Made by a program: the position numbers and the translations under genes. Below are positions 1 to 14,266 of a stretch of 55,448 bases of DNA, piece by piece. Each line of letters starts with the position of its first letter. The stretch's first letter is position 1. The notes under the pieces were generated by a model. That model was not told the DNA's origin. It ran no database searches and saw only the letters and a list, made by a program, of their open reading frames with translations. The stretch comes from Salinicola rhizosphaerae (lineage in GTDB: Bacteria; Pseudomonadota; Gammaproteobacteria; Pseudomonadales; Halomonadaceae). The stretch covers positions 373,214 through 428,661 of the forward strand of contig NZ_BMZI01000002.1 in NCBI RefSeq assembly GCF_014652715.1, written 5' to 3'.

Positions 1-105
1 CTCCTGCATTTTCTGCATTTCCGCCATCCATGGCGGTCAGATGTCCTTGCGCGCCGACCCGAAGCGCTGACGGAGGCGTTCGGGATTCATTGAGCCTGTG
101 GCGCG

Positions 106-137
106 AAAAAGGGGAGCGCGAGGGGCTTACCCCTCGC
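106..137 (-). terminator. Possible terminator downstream of glmU
   Basis: Positions 118-137 form a perfect 8-bp stem (GCGAGGGG / CCCCTCGC) with a CTTA loop. Read on the minus strand it is followed, after seven bases, by five T residues (106-110). The gap between stem and T-run makes it imperfect. It lies about 85 bp beyond the glmU stop. The rest of 1-221 shows no clear gene. Confidence 0.45.
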
Positions 138-221
138 AGTCACGACGACGACAGCCGTAAAGCTCTCGTCAGTCGTAATCTTGACTGAAGTGAATAAGCC
201 CCGAGTGAGGGCCCGAACCTA

Positions 222-1589
222 TCAAGGCTTCGGCTTTTTCACCGGGCGCTGCCAGCCCGCCTTGGCGACCTGACGGCTGCGGCCTAAAGCCAGGTCATCG
301 TCCTTCACTTCACGAGTGATCGTGGAGCCTGCCCCGATCGTGGCGCGATCGCCGATGGTGACCGGGGCGACCAGCGCGCTGTTGGAGCCGACGAAGACGT
401 ACTCGCCGATCTGGGTGCGATGCTTGTTGGCGCCGTCGTAGTTGCAGGTGATGGTACCGGCGCCAATATTGGTGCCGGCGCCGATCTCGGCGTCGCCCAG
501 ATAGCTCAGATGCCCCGCCTTCACGCCCTCACCGAGCATCGCGTTCTTGGTCTCGACGAAGTTGCCGACGTGGGCCTTGGCGCCCAAGCGCGTGCCGGGG
601 CGCAATCGAGCGAACGGGCCGCAATCGCTGCCCTCGCCCATTTCGACGCCTTCGAGATGACTATTGGCTTTCACCGCGGCACCGCGACGCAGAACGCTGT
701 CCTTGATCACGCAGTTGGGGCCGATCACCACGTCGTCCTCCAGTGTCACCTTGCCTTCCAGAATCACGTTGATATCGATGGCGATATCACGCCCCACCGT
801 CACCTCACCGCGTAGGTCGAAGCGCGCCGGGTCGGCCAGAGTGACGCCAGCGCTCATCAGTTGTTCAGCCTGGCGACGCTGATAGGCGCGCTCCAGCGCG
901 GCGAGCTGGCGCCGATCATTGACGCCCTCGACTTCGACCGGCGACGTCGGCTGACTGACGGAGACCTCGACGCCATCGGCGACCGCCATGGCGATCACGT
1001 CGGTCAGATAGTATTCACCCTGGGCATTCTCGGCGGAGAGCTCTGGCAGCCAACGCCGGAGCTGAGCGGCAGTCATCGCCATGATGCCGGTATTGCATTC
1101 GCGGATGGCGCGCTGACCCGCGTCGGCATCCTTGTGCTCGACGATGGCAGTGACGGCATTCTTGTCGCCACGCACGATGCGCCCGTAGCCGGTCGGATCC
1201 TCCAGCGTCACGGTCAACAGTGCCATGTGCGACTCATCGACCGTCTCCAGCAGCGACTCCAGCGTCTTCGCCTGAATCAGCGGCACGTCACCGTAAAGTA
1301 CCAATACCTTGCCTTCACCGAGGCCAGCGAGCGCTTGTGCCACCGCATGCCCCGTGCCCTTCTGTTCGGCCTGCTCGCAGAACGTCAACTCACGCTCGCC
1401 CAGAGAGGCGCGCACCGCCTCACCGGCATGCCCGACCACGACGTGAAGCTTGGCGCCATCGAGCCCGGCCGCCGTATCGACGACATGTTTCACCAACGGC
1501 CGTCCCGCCAGCGGGTGGAGTACCTTCGGCGTCTTCGAGCGCATGCGCGTGCCTTGGCCGGCAGCCAGAATCACGACGTCGAGAGTCAT
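222..1589 (-). CDS. glmU: Bifunctional UDP-GlcNAc pyrophosphorylase / glucosamine-1-phosphate acetyltransferase
   Basis: GlmU makes UDP-N-acetylglucosamine in the cytoplasm: the C-terminal domain acetylates glucosamine-1-phosphate and the N-terminal domain then transfers UMP from UTP. The product feeds peptidoglycan and lipopolysaccharide. The N-terminus has the nucleotidyltransferase signature LAAGQGTRM followed by [11 protein letters not shown]. From about residue 250 the sequence becomes left-handed beta-helix hexapeptide repeats (for example [12 protein letters not shown]). The start is taken as the ATG at 1589, because AAGGA sits nine bases upstream; in-frame TTG (1598) and ATG (1595) codons are too close to that site. 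This gives 455 residues, matching the family (E. coli 456). It is downstream of, and on the same strand as, the atp operon but separated from it by a terminator, so it probably has its own promoter. Confidence 0.97.
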   Translation of the reverse strand: MTLDVVILAAGQGTRMRSKTPKVLHPLAGRPLVKHVVDTAAGLDGAKLHVVVGHAGEAVRASLGERELTFCEQAEQKGTGHAVAQALAGLGEGKVLVLYGDVPLIQAKTLESLLETVDESHMALLTVTLEDPTGYGRIVRGDKNAVTAIVEHKDADAGQRAIRECNTGIMAMTAAQLRRWLPELSAENAQGEYYLTDVIAMAVADGVEVSVSQPTSPVEVEGVNDRRQLAALERAYQRRQAEQLMSAGVTLADPARFDLRGEVTVGRDIAIDINVILEGKVTLEDDVVIGPNCVIKDSVLRRGAAVKANSHLEGVEMGEGSDCGPFARLRPGTRLGAKAHVGNFVETKNAMLGEGVKAGHLSYLGDAEIGAGTNIGAGTITCNYDGANKHRTQIGEYVFVGSNSALVAPVTIGDRATIGAGSTITREVKDDDLALGRSRQVAKAGWQRPVKKPKP

Positions 1590-1699
1590 GGGCATCAATC
1601 CTTGGGTCAGTGGAAATTGGGCGTCATTCTAGCGCGTGAGCGCCAGCCACACAGCGTCGACAAGGTGAGGTGAGGCTGGACATGAAACGTGCGAGAGGC

Positions 1700-1728
1700 A
1701 AAGAAAAAGGCGACTCCGGAGAGCCGCC
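1700..1728 (-). terminator. Rho-independent terminator of the atp operon
   Basis: On the minus strand, 56 bases after the atpC stop, an 8-bp GC-rich stem (1721-1728 with 1709-1716, one G-U pair) and a four-base loop are followed directly by TTTTTCTTT. This is a textbook intrinsic terminator and marks the end of the ATP synthase transcript before glmU. Confidence 0.85.
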
Positions 1729-1784
1729 CTATAGATTACTGCTCGAGAATACTGCCTGGAGAACCGACGAGCCTGGCGCCCGTC

Positions 1785-2210
1785 TCAGCCGCGGCCGCTC
1801 TTGCGACGCAGCTGCTGCAGCGTGCGCAGCTGTGCGGTCGCTTCGGCCAGCTCGGCTGCCGCGCGGGTGTAGTCGATCTCGGACTGCTTGTCATTGAGCG
1901 ACTGCAACGCGTGCTGGCGCGCCTGCTCGGCTTCGGCCTCGTCCAGATCGCTGGCACGAGTGGCGGTATCCGCCAGTACCGAAACCACGTCCGGCTGCAC
2001 TTCGAGGAAGCCGCCGGTGACGTAGTAGAGCTCTTCCTCGCCGTTCTCCTGGATCACGCGCACCGGACCGGGCTTGAGCTCGGTCAAAAGCGGCGCGTGA
2101 CCGCGCAGGATACCCAGATCGCCAGCCACGCCGGCAGCGATCAGCTGCTCGACATCTCCCGAGAAAATCTCCTTCTCGGCACTGACGATGTCACACTGAA
2201 ATGTGGCCAT
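1785..2210 (-). CDS. atpC: ATP synthase F1 subunit epsilon
   Basis: Epsilon is part of the central stalk of F1. It binds gamma and the c-ring and can inhibit ATP hydrolysis through its C-terminal helices. The 141-residue protein starts [18 protein letters not shown], typical of the N-terminal beta-sandwich, and carries the conserved stretch [17 protein letters not shown]. The second half is helical and rich in Ala, Glu and Gln. GGAAGGA lies just upstream of the ATG. It is the last gene of the operon, followed by a clear terminator. Confidence 0.97.
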   Translation of the reverse strand: MATFQCDIVSAEKEIFSGDVEQLIAAGVAGDLGILRGHAPLLTELKPGPVRVIQENGEEELYYVTGGFLEVQPDVVSVLADTATRASDLDEAEAEQARQHALQSLNDKQSEIDYTRAAAELAEATAQLRTLQQLRRKSGRG

Positions 2211-2270
2211 ATCGATATCCTTCCAAACGGAGCCCGTTCCCGAGACGATGGCCTCGGGAACGCGGCAGGC

Positions 2271-3779
<1,509 letters not shown>

Positions 3780-4658
3780 TCATACCGCCGCGGCACCACC
3801 GACGATTTCCGAAATTTCCTGGGTAATGGCCGCCTGACGCGCCTTGTTGTACACCAGTTGAAGATCGTCAATCAGATTGCCGGCGTTGTCGGTCGCGTTC
3901 TTCATCGCGATCATCCGCGCCGCCTGCTCGCAGGCAGCGTTTTCGACCACGGCTTGATACACCTGGGACTCGACGTAGCGAACCAGCAAGTGATCGAGCA
4001 GGGTCTTGGCATCCGGCTCATACAGGTAGTCCCAATTGTCGGGACGGACTTGTTCCTCTCCCTCGGCGTCATCCTCGGCCGCGGCGAGCGGCAGAAGCTG
4101 ACGAACGACGGGCTTCTGACTCATGGTGTTGACGAACTCGTTATACACCACGTAAAGCCGATCCAGATTGCCTTCGTCGAAGGCATCGAGCATCACCTTG
4201 ACGCTACCGACCAGATCCTGGGCTTCGGGCGCATCGCCGAGCCCCTTCTTCGCCGCCAGCAGATTGCCGCCGTGCTTGTTGAAGAAGCCGGCTGCCTTGC
4301 TGCCGATCGCCGCGAAGTCGGCACCGACGCCTTGTTGGTCCCATTCACGGGCGTGCTTGACCACTGCCTTGAACAGGTTGACGTTCAGGCCGCCGGCCAG
4401 GCCGCGGTCACTGGAAACGACGATATAGCCGACGCGCTTGACCTCACGCTCGACCATATAGTCGTGGCGGTACTCCGGGTTGGCCTTGGCCACATGGCCG
4501 ACCACCCGACGGATCAGGTTCGCATAGGGCTGACTTGCCGCCATGCGCTCCTGCGCCCGGCGCATCTTCGACGCAGCCACCATTTCCATTGCACTGGTGA
4601 TTTTCTGCGTGTTCTTGATGCTTCCGATCTGGGATTTGATCTCTTTTGCAGCTGCCAT
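3780..4658 (-). CDS. atpG: ATP synthase F1 subunit gamma
   Basis: Gamma is the rotating central shaft of F1. The protein has 292 residues. Its N-terminal helix [24 protein letters not shown] and its C-terminal helix ([31 protein letters not shown] region) form the coiled coil that turns within the alpha3beta3 ring. The motif [10 protein letters not shown] is conserved. An acidic stretch around residues 195-205 ([11 protein letters not shown]) is a typical variable surface loop. AGGTGAT precedes the start. Gene order is the normal atpA-atpG-atpD. Confidence 0.97.
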   Translation of the reverse strand: MAAAKEIKSQIGSIKNTQKITSAMEMVAASKMRRAQERMAASQPYANLIRRVVGHVAKANPEYRHDYMVEREVKRVGYIVVSSDRGLAGGLNVNLFKAVVKHAREWDQQGVGADFAAIGSKAAGFFNKHGGNLLAAKKGLGDAPEAQDLVGSVKVMLDAFDEGNLDRLYVVYNEFVNTMSQKPVVRQLLPLAAAEDDAEGEEQVRPDNWDYLYEPDAKTLLDHLLVRYVESQVYQAVVENAACEQAARMIAMKNATDNAGNLIDDLQLVYNKARQAAITQEISEIVGGAAAV

Positions 4659-4732
4659 CGCGGATCACCTGATTCATGCCGCTCAGCTGGGCGATACGGC
4701 GCGCTCGATGTTGGCAGAGCGCGCCGTGCCGC

Positions 4733-6277
4733 TTACCAGGTCTGAGTGGACTTGAACGACTCGAGACCCGACTTGAGACCCTTTTGAATCTCGTCGTCGT
4801 AGCCGCCGCTCTGGTTGATCTTGTCGAGCAGGTCGGCGTGCTCGGCCTTCATGTAATCCTGAAGGGCACGCTCGAAATCCAGCACCTTGTCGACCGCGAC
4901 ATCGTCGAGGAAGCCTTCGTTGGCGGCGAACAGTGTCACCCCCATCTCGGCAACCGACATCGGCGAGTACTGCTTCTGCTTCATCAGTTCGGTCACGCGC
5001 TGACCGTGCTCGAGCTGCTTTCGGGTCGCCTCGTCGAGATCGGAAGCGAACTGCGAGAACGCAGCCAGCTCGCGATACTGCGCCAGCGCCAGACGCACAC
5101 CACCACCCAGCTTCTTGATGATCTTGGTCTGCGCCGAACCGCCGACACGAGATACCGAGAGACCGGCGTTGATCGCCGGGCGGATACCCGAGTTGAACAA
5201 GCCCGTCTCGAGGAAGATCTGACCGTCGGTGATCGAGATCACGTTGGTCGGTACGAACGCGGAGACATCGCCACCCTGGGTTTCGATGATCGGCAGTGCC
5301 GTCAGCGAACCGGTCTTGCCCTTCACTTCGCCGTTGGTGAACTTCTCGACGTACTCGGCATTGACGCGCGCGGCACGCTCGAGCAGGCGGGAGTGGAGGT
5401 AGAACACATCACCCGGATAGGCTTCGCGGCCCGGCGGACGACGCAGCAGCAGCGAGATCTGACGATAAGCGACGGCCTGCTTGGAGAGGTCGTCGTAGAC
5501 GATCAGCGCGTCTTCGCCGCGATCACGGAAGTACTCGCCCATGGTGCAGCCGGCATACGGCGCCAGATACTGCATGGCGGCCGGGTCGGCAGCGCCGGCA
5601 GCGACGACGATGGTGTGATCCATCGCGCCGTGCTCCTCGAGCTTGCGCACCACGTTGGCGATGGTCGACTGCTTCTGACCGATGGCCACGTAGATACAGG
5701 TGATCCCGGTGCCTTTCTGGTTGATGATCGCGTCGATCGCCACCGCGGACTTACCGATCTGGCGGTCACCGATGATCAGCTCGCGCTGACCACGACCGAT
5801 CGGCACCATGGCGTCGATCGACTTGAGACCGGTCTGCACCGGCTGATCGACCGACTGGCGCGTGATGACGCCCGGTGCGACCTTTTCGATCGCATCGGTC
5901 ATCTTGGTCTCGAGATCGCCCTTGCCGTCGATCGGGTTACCGAGCGAGTCGACGACGCGGCCGACAAGCTCCGGACCCACCGGCACTTCGAGGATGCGAC
6001 CGGTGCACTGCGCGGTCATGCCCTCTTCGAGCTCGAGGTAGTCACCCAGGATGACGGCACCGACGCTGTCACGCTCGAGGTTGAGCGCCATACCGTAGAC
6101 GCCACCGGGGAATTCGATCATCTCGCCCAGCATCGCGTCGGCCAGGCCGTGGATGCGAACGATGCCGTCAGCGACGCTGACGACGGTGCCCTGATTACGG
6201 GCTTCGGAGGCGACATCCAGCTTTTCGATACGCTGTTTGATGATGTCGCTGATCTCGGAAGGATTCAGTTGCTGCAT
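4733..6277 (-). CDS. atpA: ATP synthase F1 subunit alpha
   Basis: Alpha carries the non-catalytic nucleotide sites of F1. At 514 residues it matches the family (E. coli 513). The Walker A motif is [15 protein letters not shown], and the conserved [21 protein letters not shown] and [17 protein letters not shown] segments are intact. GAGGGAC lies just upstream of the ATG. The antisense strand of this gene contains a long open frame, which is an artefact of GC-rich codon use. Confidence 0.98.
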   Translation of the reverse strand: MQQLNPSEISDIIKQRIEKLDVASEARNQGTVVSVADGIVRIHGLADAMLGEMIEFPGGVYGMALNLERDSVGAVILGDYLELEEGMTAQCTGRILEVPVGPELVGRVVDSLGNPIDGKGDLETKMTDAIEKVAPGVITRQSVDQPVQTGLKSIDAMVPIGRGQRELIIGDRQIGKSAVAIDAIINQKGTGITCIYVAIGQKQSTIANVVRKLEEHGAMDHTIVVAAGAADPAAMQYLAPYAGCTMGEYFRDRGEDALIVYDDLSKQAVAYRQISLLLRRPPGREAYPGDVFYLHSRLLERAARVNAEYVEKFTNGEVKGKTGSLTALPIIETQGGDVSAFVPTNVISITDGQIFLETGLFNSGIRPAINAGLSVSRVGGSAQTKIIKKLGGGVRLALAQYRELAAFSQFASDLDEATRKQLEHGQRVTELMKQKQYSPMSVAEMGVTLFAANEGFLDDVAVDKVLDFERALQDYMKAEHADLLDKINQSGGYDDEIQKGLKSGLESFKSTQTW

Positions 6278-6293
6278 GCCATGTCCCTCGAAC

Positions 6294-6842
6294 TCAAGCG
6301 GTGAGCGCTTCGCGCAGACGCTGCAATCGACCGCGTACGGAACCGTCGATGACGGTATCGCCGGTACGCAGGATCACGCCGCCCAACAGCTCGCGGTCCA
6401 CCTGAGTGGTAATGGAGATTTCACGATTCAGACGCTTCTTCAGAGCCTCGGCGAGGCGAGTCTGCTGCGCGTCGTCCAGTTCGAATGCGGAGACGATGGT
6501 GACATCGACTCGCTTCTCTTCCTGGGCGCGCAGCACCTCGAACTCCTCGAAGATGTCGGGTAGCGCGGCCAGACGATCCTTTTCACCGACGAGGCGCAGG
6601 AAATTCTCCACGCGTTCGTCGAAGGCATCGTCACCGCATACCTCGAGCAGCAACCGGGTCTTGTCCGCTTGGGTCAGACGCGGATTGCCGAGGATGCGTT
6701 CGCCAACATCGGCGTCGCTGGCAGCAGCGGCTGCCAGCGACAGACTCTGGGACCACGCTTGAAGCGCCTGCTGGTCGCGCGCGAACTCGAACGCCGCCTT
6801 GGCGTAGGGTCGTGCCACGGTTTCGCTAGACGATTGAGCCAT
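6294..6842 (-). CDS. atpH: ATP synthase F1 subunit delta
   Basis: Delta joins the top of F1 to the b-subunit stator stalk. The protein has 182 residues, near the usual 177-180. The N-terminal segment [18 protein letters not shown] and the C-terminal [27 protein letters not shown] are both typical of the OSCP/delta family. It lies 16 bp upstream of atpA and 11 bp downstream of atpF, consistent with a single transcript. Confidence 0.96.
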   Translation of the reverse strand: MAQSSSETVARPYAKAAFEFARDQQALQAWSQSLSLAAAAASDADVGERILGNPRLTQADKTRLLLEVCGDDAFDERVENFLRLVGEKDRLAALPDIFEEFEVLRAQEEKRVDVTIVSAFELDDAQQTRLAEALKKRLNREISITTQVDRELLGGVILRTGDTVIDGSVRGRLQRLREALTA

Positions 6843-6853
6843 GGTGCGCCTCC

Positions 6854-7324
6854 TTAGAGCTCGGCAGCGAGCTTGTCGACGAGCTCACGATGCTTCGCTT
6901 CGTCGATGGAGGATTCCAGGATGCGCTCGGCACCGGCCACGGCCAGTACGGACACCTGGGACCGCAGCTCTTCCTTCGCGCGATTGATCTCCTGATCGAT
7001 TTCGCTGCGAGCGCTCTCGATGATGCGCTCGCCTTCGGCCCGCGCAGTCTCGCGGGCTTCTTCGACGATCTGATTGGCCCGCTTGTTGGCCTGTTCGAGG
7101 ATCTGTTGCGCCTGCTCCTTGCTCTCCTTGAGGGTCTCGTTGGCCTTCTCCTGCGCCAGTTCGAGATCTCGGGTAGCACGGCTGGCCGCATCCAGACCGT
7201 CGGCAATCTTCTTCTGTCGTTCCTGCAGCGCTTGCATGACCGGCGGCCATACGTACTTCATGCAGAACCAGACGAAGACTGCAAAGGCAATGGCCTGACC
7301 AATCAGTGTAAGGTTCAGATTCAC
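6854..7324 (-). CDS. atpF: ATP synthase F0 subunit b
   Basis: Subunit b is the peripheral stalk that holds the a-subunit to F1. The 156-residue protein begins [20 protein letters not shown], a single N-terminal membrane helix, followed by a long charged coiled coil rich in Glu, Ala, Arg and Gln ([19 protein letters not shown] onward). Length matches E. coli b (156). It functions as a dimer. Confidence 0.97.
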   Translation of the reverse strand: MNLNLTLIGQAIAFAVFVWFCMKYVWPPVMQALQERQKKIADGLDAASRATRDLELAQEKANETLKESKEQAQQILEQANKRANQIVEEARETARAEGERIIESARSEIDQEINRAKEELRSQVSVLAVAGAERILESSIDEAKHRELVDKLAAEL

Positions 7325-7393
7325 GCCAGCACCTCTCGCGTCACAAGTTTGGGGTTAATGTCACCGGGGCCACGCGGGCCGCAAGCGGCGACG

Positions 7394-8585
<1,192 letters not shown>

Positions 8586-8996
8586 TCAGCCTCGAGATTG
8601 TGTGTGTGACGGTCGACGCAGGAACCAGGGGCCAAGCCACTGCACCAGCAACGTCAACACATAAGCGCCAAAGAAGAAAGCAGGGTTTGAGGGGGGCACG
8701 GCCACGAAAACCAGCGTGAACAGTACCGCCGTCAAACCGAACTTGCCGGTCTCGGCTTGATAGAAGCTCTTGACGATGTCTCTTGCCCGGCTCGCCCCCT
8801 GATAGCGGAAAGCGCGCCAGGCAAAGAAGGCATTGGGAAGCGCAGCCACCAGGCCGCCGCACAGAACGGAAAGCGCGATGCCACTGTTCCCGATACCCCA
8901 GGCGACGAGGGTCATGCCCACCACGAGGCCGCACTGTAGCCCGATCAGCGCCTTGATCCGTGGTCGTGGAAGCTTGGCCGGTGCCGCTGTCTGCAT
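8586..8996 (-). CDS. atpI: ATP synthase assembly protein I
   Basis: AtpI is a small inner-membrane protein that helps assemble the c-ring. The 136-residue protein has a basic N-terminus (AKLPRPRIKALIGLQ) and four hydrophobic segments, including GLVVGMTLVAWGIGNSGIALS and AFFFGAYVLTLLVQWLG. Sequence conservation in this family is low, so the call rests mainly on topology, size and its place as first gene of the atp operon, 89 bp from a strong promoter. Confidence 0.9.
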   Translation of the reverse strand: MQTAAPAKLPRPRIKALIGLQCGLVVGMTLVAWGIGNSGIALSVLCGGLVAALPNAFFAWRAFRYQGASRARDIVKSFYQAETGKFGLTAVLFTLVFVAVPPSNPAFFFGAYVLTLLVQWLGPWFLRRPSHTQSRG

Positions 8997-9084
8997 GGCG
9001 TCGGTCTCGCCTGTCGGTGAATCGTCGGATCCTGAGAGCGTCTTGTTTTGCTACAGCCGGCGTCAGCCCGGCAAATCTCGGCGG

Positions 9085-9113
9085 ATTATAGAGAAGCGGT
9101 CAGGGGGCTTCAA
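9085..9113 (-). promoter_or_regulatory. Sigma70 promoter of the atp operon
   Basis: Read on the minus strand: -35 TTGAAG (9113-9108), a 17-bp spacer, and a perfect -10 TATAAT (9090-9085). It is placed about 90 bp upstream of the atpI start in the parB-atpI gap and is the strongest promoter-like sequence seen in the window, as expected for the ATP synthase operon. No terminator for parB was recognised between parB and this promoter. Confidence 0.8.
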
Positions 9114-9217
9114 CCGAACCTGCACCGATCTGATGCGTCTTGCGCAGCAAACGAACAGGAAAAGTGCGCAAATTCCGTTAACGCGCTAAATAGTTTTCCC
9201 GCCCGTCGCATGCCCGA

Positions 9218-10138
9218 TCAACGAATATGCCCGAGGATGCCGTCGAGCTCGTCGAGGCTGGTGTAGCGAATGGTGACACGCCCTTTGCCGGAGCTGTTGT
9301 GATGAATCTTGACCGGCGCGCCGAGCAGATCCGCCAGGCGATTCTCGAGCCGCCCGACATCCGCCGGCTGACGCTTCTCCTCGTTCTTTTTCTGACCACT
9401 GGCGATCTGCTTCACCAGGGCTTCGGTCTGACGCACCGTCAGCTCGCGAGCGACCACTTCGTGCGCCGCGTGGCGCTGCTTGGCGGGGGACAGCGTCAGC
9501 AGGGCACGGGCATGCCCCATGTCGAGATCGCCCCGTTCGAGCAGGGTCTGAACGTGGGGGTCGAGCGCCAGCAGCCGAAGCAGATTGGCCACCTGGGCGC
9601 GGGAGCGTCCCACGGCATCGGCCACCTGCTGCTGGGTCAGCTCGAACTCCTCCAGCAGGCGCTTCAGCGCCATCGCTTCTTCGACCGGGTTGAGGTTTTC
9701 ACGCTGGATGTTTTCGATCAGCGCCAGCGCCAGCGCGACCTCATCACTGACCTCGCGAATGACCGCCGGGATGGTCTCCAGCTCGGCCAGTTGAGAGGCT
9801 CTCCAGCGACGTTCGCCGGCGATGATCTCGTAGCGCTCTGCGCCAATTTGTCGCACCACGATCGGCTGCATCACGCCCTGGGCGCGGATCGAATCGGCAA
9901 GTTCCTCAAGCGCTTCGGGCTGAATATCGCGTCGGGGCTGATACTTGCCCCGCGTCAGCTGGCGCAGCGGCAGGCGCTCGAGACGCTCGTCGGCACCCTG
10001 AGCTTGGGGCGCCGCCTGGGCCGGCGTGGCGTCCTCCTGGCCTGACGCATCGCTGCCGTTGAGGCTATCCCGACGACGGGCGCTGGAGCCGATCAGGGCA
10101 TCGAGACCGCGTCCCAGCGGGCGTTTGCGCGTCGTCAT
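9218..10138 (-). CDS. parB: Chromosome partitioning protein ParB
   Basis: ParB binds parS sites near the origin, loads as a CTP-dependent clamp and works with ParA to segregate the origin. The 306-residue protein has the conserved TRGKYQPR and the CTP-binding GERRWRASQLAEL motifs. A helix-turn-helix follows (LTQQQVADAVGRSRAQVANLLR), and the C-terminal dimerisation domain ends YTSLDELDGILGHI. GAGGAA precedes the ATG. It lies 25 bp downstream of parA in the same operon. I did not find a canonical parS palindrome by eye in this window. Confidence 0.97.
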   Translation of the reverse strand: MTTRKRPLGRGLDALIGSSARRRDSLNGSDASGQEDATPAQAAPQAQGADERLERLPLRQLTRGKYQPRRDIQPEALEELADSIRAQGVMQPIVVRQIGAERYEIIAGERRWRASQLAELETIPAVIREVSDEVALALALIENIQRENLNPVEEAMALKRLLEEFELTQQQVADAVGRSRAQVANLLRLLALDPHVQTLLERGDLDMGHARALLTLSPAKQRHAAHEVVARELTVRQTEALVKQIASGQKKNEEKRQPADVGRLENRLADLLGAPVKIHHNSSGKGRVTIRYTSLDELDGILGHIR

Positions 10139-10163
10139 GGCGTATTCCTCGCAATCATCGTCA

Positions 10164-10931
10164 TTACAGCGCCAGGCGGCGAATCAGTTCCTTGGCCAGG
10201 ACGCGGTGCGCCTGGCTGCCGCGCGAGAGCCGCGCGTATTTGGTGACCGGCACGCCGTGACTCGGCGCTTCGGCGACCCGCACGTTGCGCGGGATGGTGG
10301 CCTTGAGTAGCGCATCGCCGAAATACTGGCCAAGCTGCTTGCTGACGTCGCGAGTCAGACTGTTGCGCGGATCGAACATGGTGCGCACGATGCCGAAAAT
10401 CTCGAGGCTCGGGTTCACGCTCTCCTGGATCTGCTCGACGGTATCGAGCAGCGCCGACAGCCCCTCCAGCGCGTAGAACTCGCACTGCACCGGGATCAAG
10501 ACGCCGTGAGCGGCGGTCAATGCATTGACGGTGAGCATGTTGAGCGATGGCGGGCAGTCGATGATGACCACGTCGTAATCGGAGGCGACGCTTTCGATCG
10601 CCCCTTCGAGAACACGTTCGCGGCCATCACGGTCGAGCAGGTCGACCTCGGCAGCAGTCAGATCCCCGTTACCCGGGAGCAACGCATAGCCGGCCACGGC
10701 GCAGTCGACGATCGCTTCGGCAGCACTCAGTTCGCCGAGCAGCACGTCCAGTACGCTACCGTCCAGATCGTGCTTGTCGACGCCACTGCCCATGGTGGCG
10801 TGGCCTTGAGGATCGAGATCGATCAGCAGCACGCGCCGGTCGAGCGCCGCCAGACAGGCCGCCAGATTGACCGCGGTGGTGGTCTTGCCAACCCCGCCTT
10901 TCTGGTTGGTCAATGCGATGATTCGGGTCAC
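10164..10931 (-). CDS. parA: Chromosome partitioning ATPase ParA
   Basis: ParA is a Walker-type ATPase that forms nucleoid-bound gradients and moves ParB-parS complexes. The N-terminus has the deviant Walker A motif KGGVGKTTTAVNLA; Walker B is VVIIDCPPSLNML. At 255 residues it is a standard chromosomal ParA (Soj type) without the N-terminal DNA-binding extension of plasmid forms. The start codon is GTG at 10931 with GGGAG seven bases upstream. It lies between rsmG and parB. Confidence 0.97.
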   Translation of the reverse strand: MTRIIALTNQKGGVGKTTTAVNLAACLAALDRRVLLIDLDPQGHATMGSGVDKHDLDGSVLDVLLGELSAAEAIVDCAVAGYALLPGNGDLTAAEVDLLDRDGRERVLEGAIESVASDYDVVIIDCPPSLNMLTVNALTAAHGVLIPVQCEFYALEGLSALLDTVEQIQESVNPSLEIFGIVRTMFDPRNSLTRDVSKQLGQYFGDALLKATIPRNVRVAEAPSHGVPVTKYARLSRGSQAHRVLAKELIRRLAL

Positions 10932-10975
10932 TGGCGACTCCCTTCGTCAAGACGAAACCACAGCGTTACGCGCGA

Positions 10976-10995
10976 CCCGTGGTTCAAGCCACGGG
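10976..10995 (-). repeat. Hairpin between rsmG and parA
   Basis: A perfect 7-bp inverted repeat (CCCGTGG, six-base loop, CCACGGG) lies in the 73-bp rsmG-parA gap. No T-run follows on either strand, so it is not a standard intrinsic terminator. It may act as an RNA stem that adjusts the parAB message relative to rsmG. Confidence 0.4.
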
Positions 10996-11004
10996 ATGAA
11001 ACCA

Positions 11005-11636
11005 TCATGATCCGGCGATTCGCTCGAGGCGCAGGAGCTGACGCTCGGCGTCCTCGAGCCCCGGCACCGTCAGCGACCGGCGTTCCCGGATCGCCACGTT
11101 CGGCGGCAGCGACTCGCGCTCTTCGGCGTCGAGCCCTCCCTTCATCGCCAGCCACTCTCCGCCGGGCTTCAGCAGCGGCTCGGTCAAGCCGACGAAGTCA
11201 CCGAGTGCCGCGAAGGCTCGCGAGATGATCTGATCGAAGGTGTCGCTGAACGCCTCGACCCGCGCCTGCTCACAGCGCACGTTGGCAAGCCCGAGTTCCA
11301 TGACGGCCTGGCGCTGAAAGCGAACCTTCTTGCCGTTGCTGTCCACCAGCGTGACCTCGAGGTCGGGATTCAGGATGGCCAGCACGAGGCCGGGAAATCC
11401 CGGCCCGGCACCGACATCGAGCAGACGCGGCCCTTCAACGGCGAACGCCACGCTGGCGCTGTCGAGCAGATGCCGGCTCACCATCGCCTCGGGCGAGCGC
11501 ACTGCGGTGAGGTTATAGGCGCGGTTCCACTTGTGCAACAGCCCCAGAAGGCCCAGCAGTCGTTGGCGCTGGACGGCATCGATTTCGACCTTGAGTGCCG
11601 CCAGGCCGGTGTCGAGCAGACGTTCACAGCCTGAAT

Positions 11637-11640
<4 letters not shown>
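11005..11640 (-). CDS. rsmG: 16S rRNA (guanine527-N7)-methyltransferase
   Basis: RsmG (GidB) methylates G527 of 16S rRNA using S-adenosylmethionine. The 211-residue protein has the SAM-binding loop [17 protein letters not shown] and the substrate-side segment [11 protein letters not shown] typical of the family. Its ATG overlaps the mnmG stop in an ATGA arrangement, so translation is probably coupled to mnmG. Confidence 0.96.
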
Positions 11641-13532
<1,892 letters not shown>

Positions 13533-13603
13533 GTCTCACCTCGTTGGGTACCCGCCGGCACCCGACAGTGAATGAATCTGGGCAAAGGGCGTCCCGAAAG
13601 ATT

Positions 13604-13620
13604 ATTGACGCAGCGTCAAT
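13604..13620. repeat. 17-bp inverted repeat upstream of mnmG
   Basis: ATTGACG-CAG-CGTCAAT has two perfect 7-bp arms around a 3-bp centre, 72 bp upstream of the mnmG start. It has operator-like dimensions, and TTGACG could also serve as a -35 element. No regulator can be assigned from sequence alone. Confidence 0.4.
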
Positions 13621-13669
13621 GAACCCGGAACGGCAGCCGCCGATGGCGACGAAAGCCGCACAGTATAAA

Positions 13670-14065
13670 CCTCCTGTGGGTAACCGTCAGGGGGTTTTCC
13701 ACACCGACTTTTCGTCCGGGTCCGCTACCGATACTTCATCAATATAAAAAAAGAAAAATATAAAGAAGTTCTGTTGTGATAGTGACTATTGGTGTGGACA
13801 TTTTCTGTGGATATCTGTTTTTTCTTCAACGAAAACGGTAGCTTAAATTGTTATCGAATGGTTTGAAAAACGCTGGGAAGGCTGCTGACGAGCGCTGTTC
13901 AAGCTGTGGATGACTCCGGGGTTTATGCACAGGCCAGCGAGCGCACGACTTTTCCACCGCTGCATACGCTAACTGTCACCGCGACTCTCAACAACCGCCG
14001 ATATTGGCTCGGAGGCAGAGGCGGTGCGGGCTATCGTCAGGTCGTGAAAAAAATTGTCCACAGGG
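13670..14065. other. Origin-like spacer upstream of mnmG (secondary oriC candidate)
   Basis: The whole 13533-14266 stretch lacks a convincing gene. It has an A/T tract (about 13738-13772) and DnaA-box-like nonamers: TGTGGGTAA (13675), TTTTCCACA (13695), TGTGGATAT (13806), TGTGGATGA (13905), TTATGCACA (13923) and TTGTCCACA (14054). TTTTCCACA and TTATGCACA fit TTWTNCACA; the others have one mismatch. In enterics the origin lies beside mnmG, so this could be an origin or a relic of one. None of the boxes is the perfect TTATCCACA, in contrast to the rpmH-dnaA spacer. Confidence 0.5.
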
Positions 14066-14266
14066 GAAAGTCAGCCCTGGGGAGGATGTCGAATGACCGA
14101 TTCCAGTCGTGTTGACAGGTTGCGCGGGAAAAGTGTAGCTACCGGGCCGGTGAAGGAGCGTCGCTGGAGAGGAAATGACGCAAGGCGTGGCCAGGTTGGC
14201 GACACCGTCCCTGCCATGGGCGAGAGTGTCCCGGCAGCCGAAACGGCGTCGCGTTCGAGGGTATGT

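Noticed and set aside
1-31. Possible start of a minus-strand gene running off the left edge (ATG at 31 or 27; the latter reads MAEMQKMQE).
   Set aside because: Only nine codons are visible and the nearest AAGGA is too far from the ATG; no product can be named.
861-1673. 270-codon plus-strand frame opposite glmU.
   Set aside because: Antisense to glmU with no recognisable protein features.
4676-6304. 542-codon plus-strand open frame opposite atpA.
   Set aside because: Fully antisense to a certain gene; long antisense frames are expected from GC-rich codon bias.
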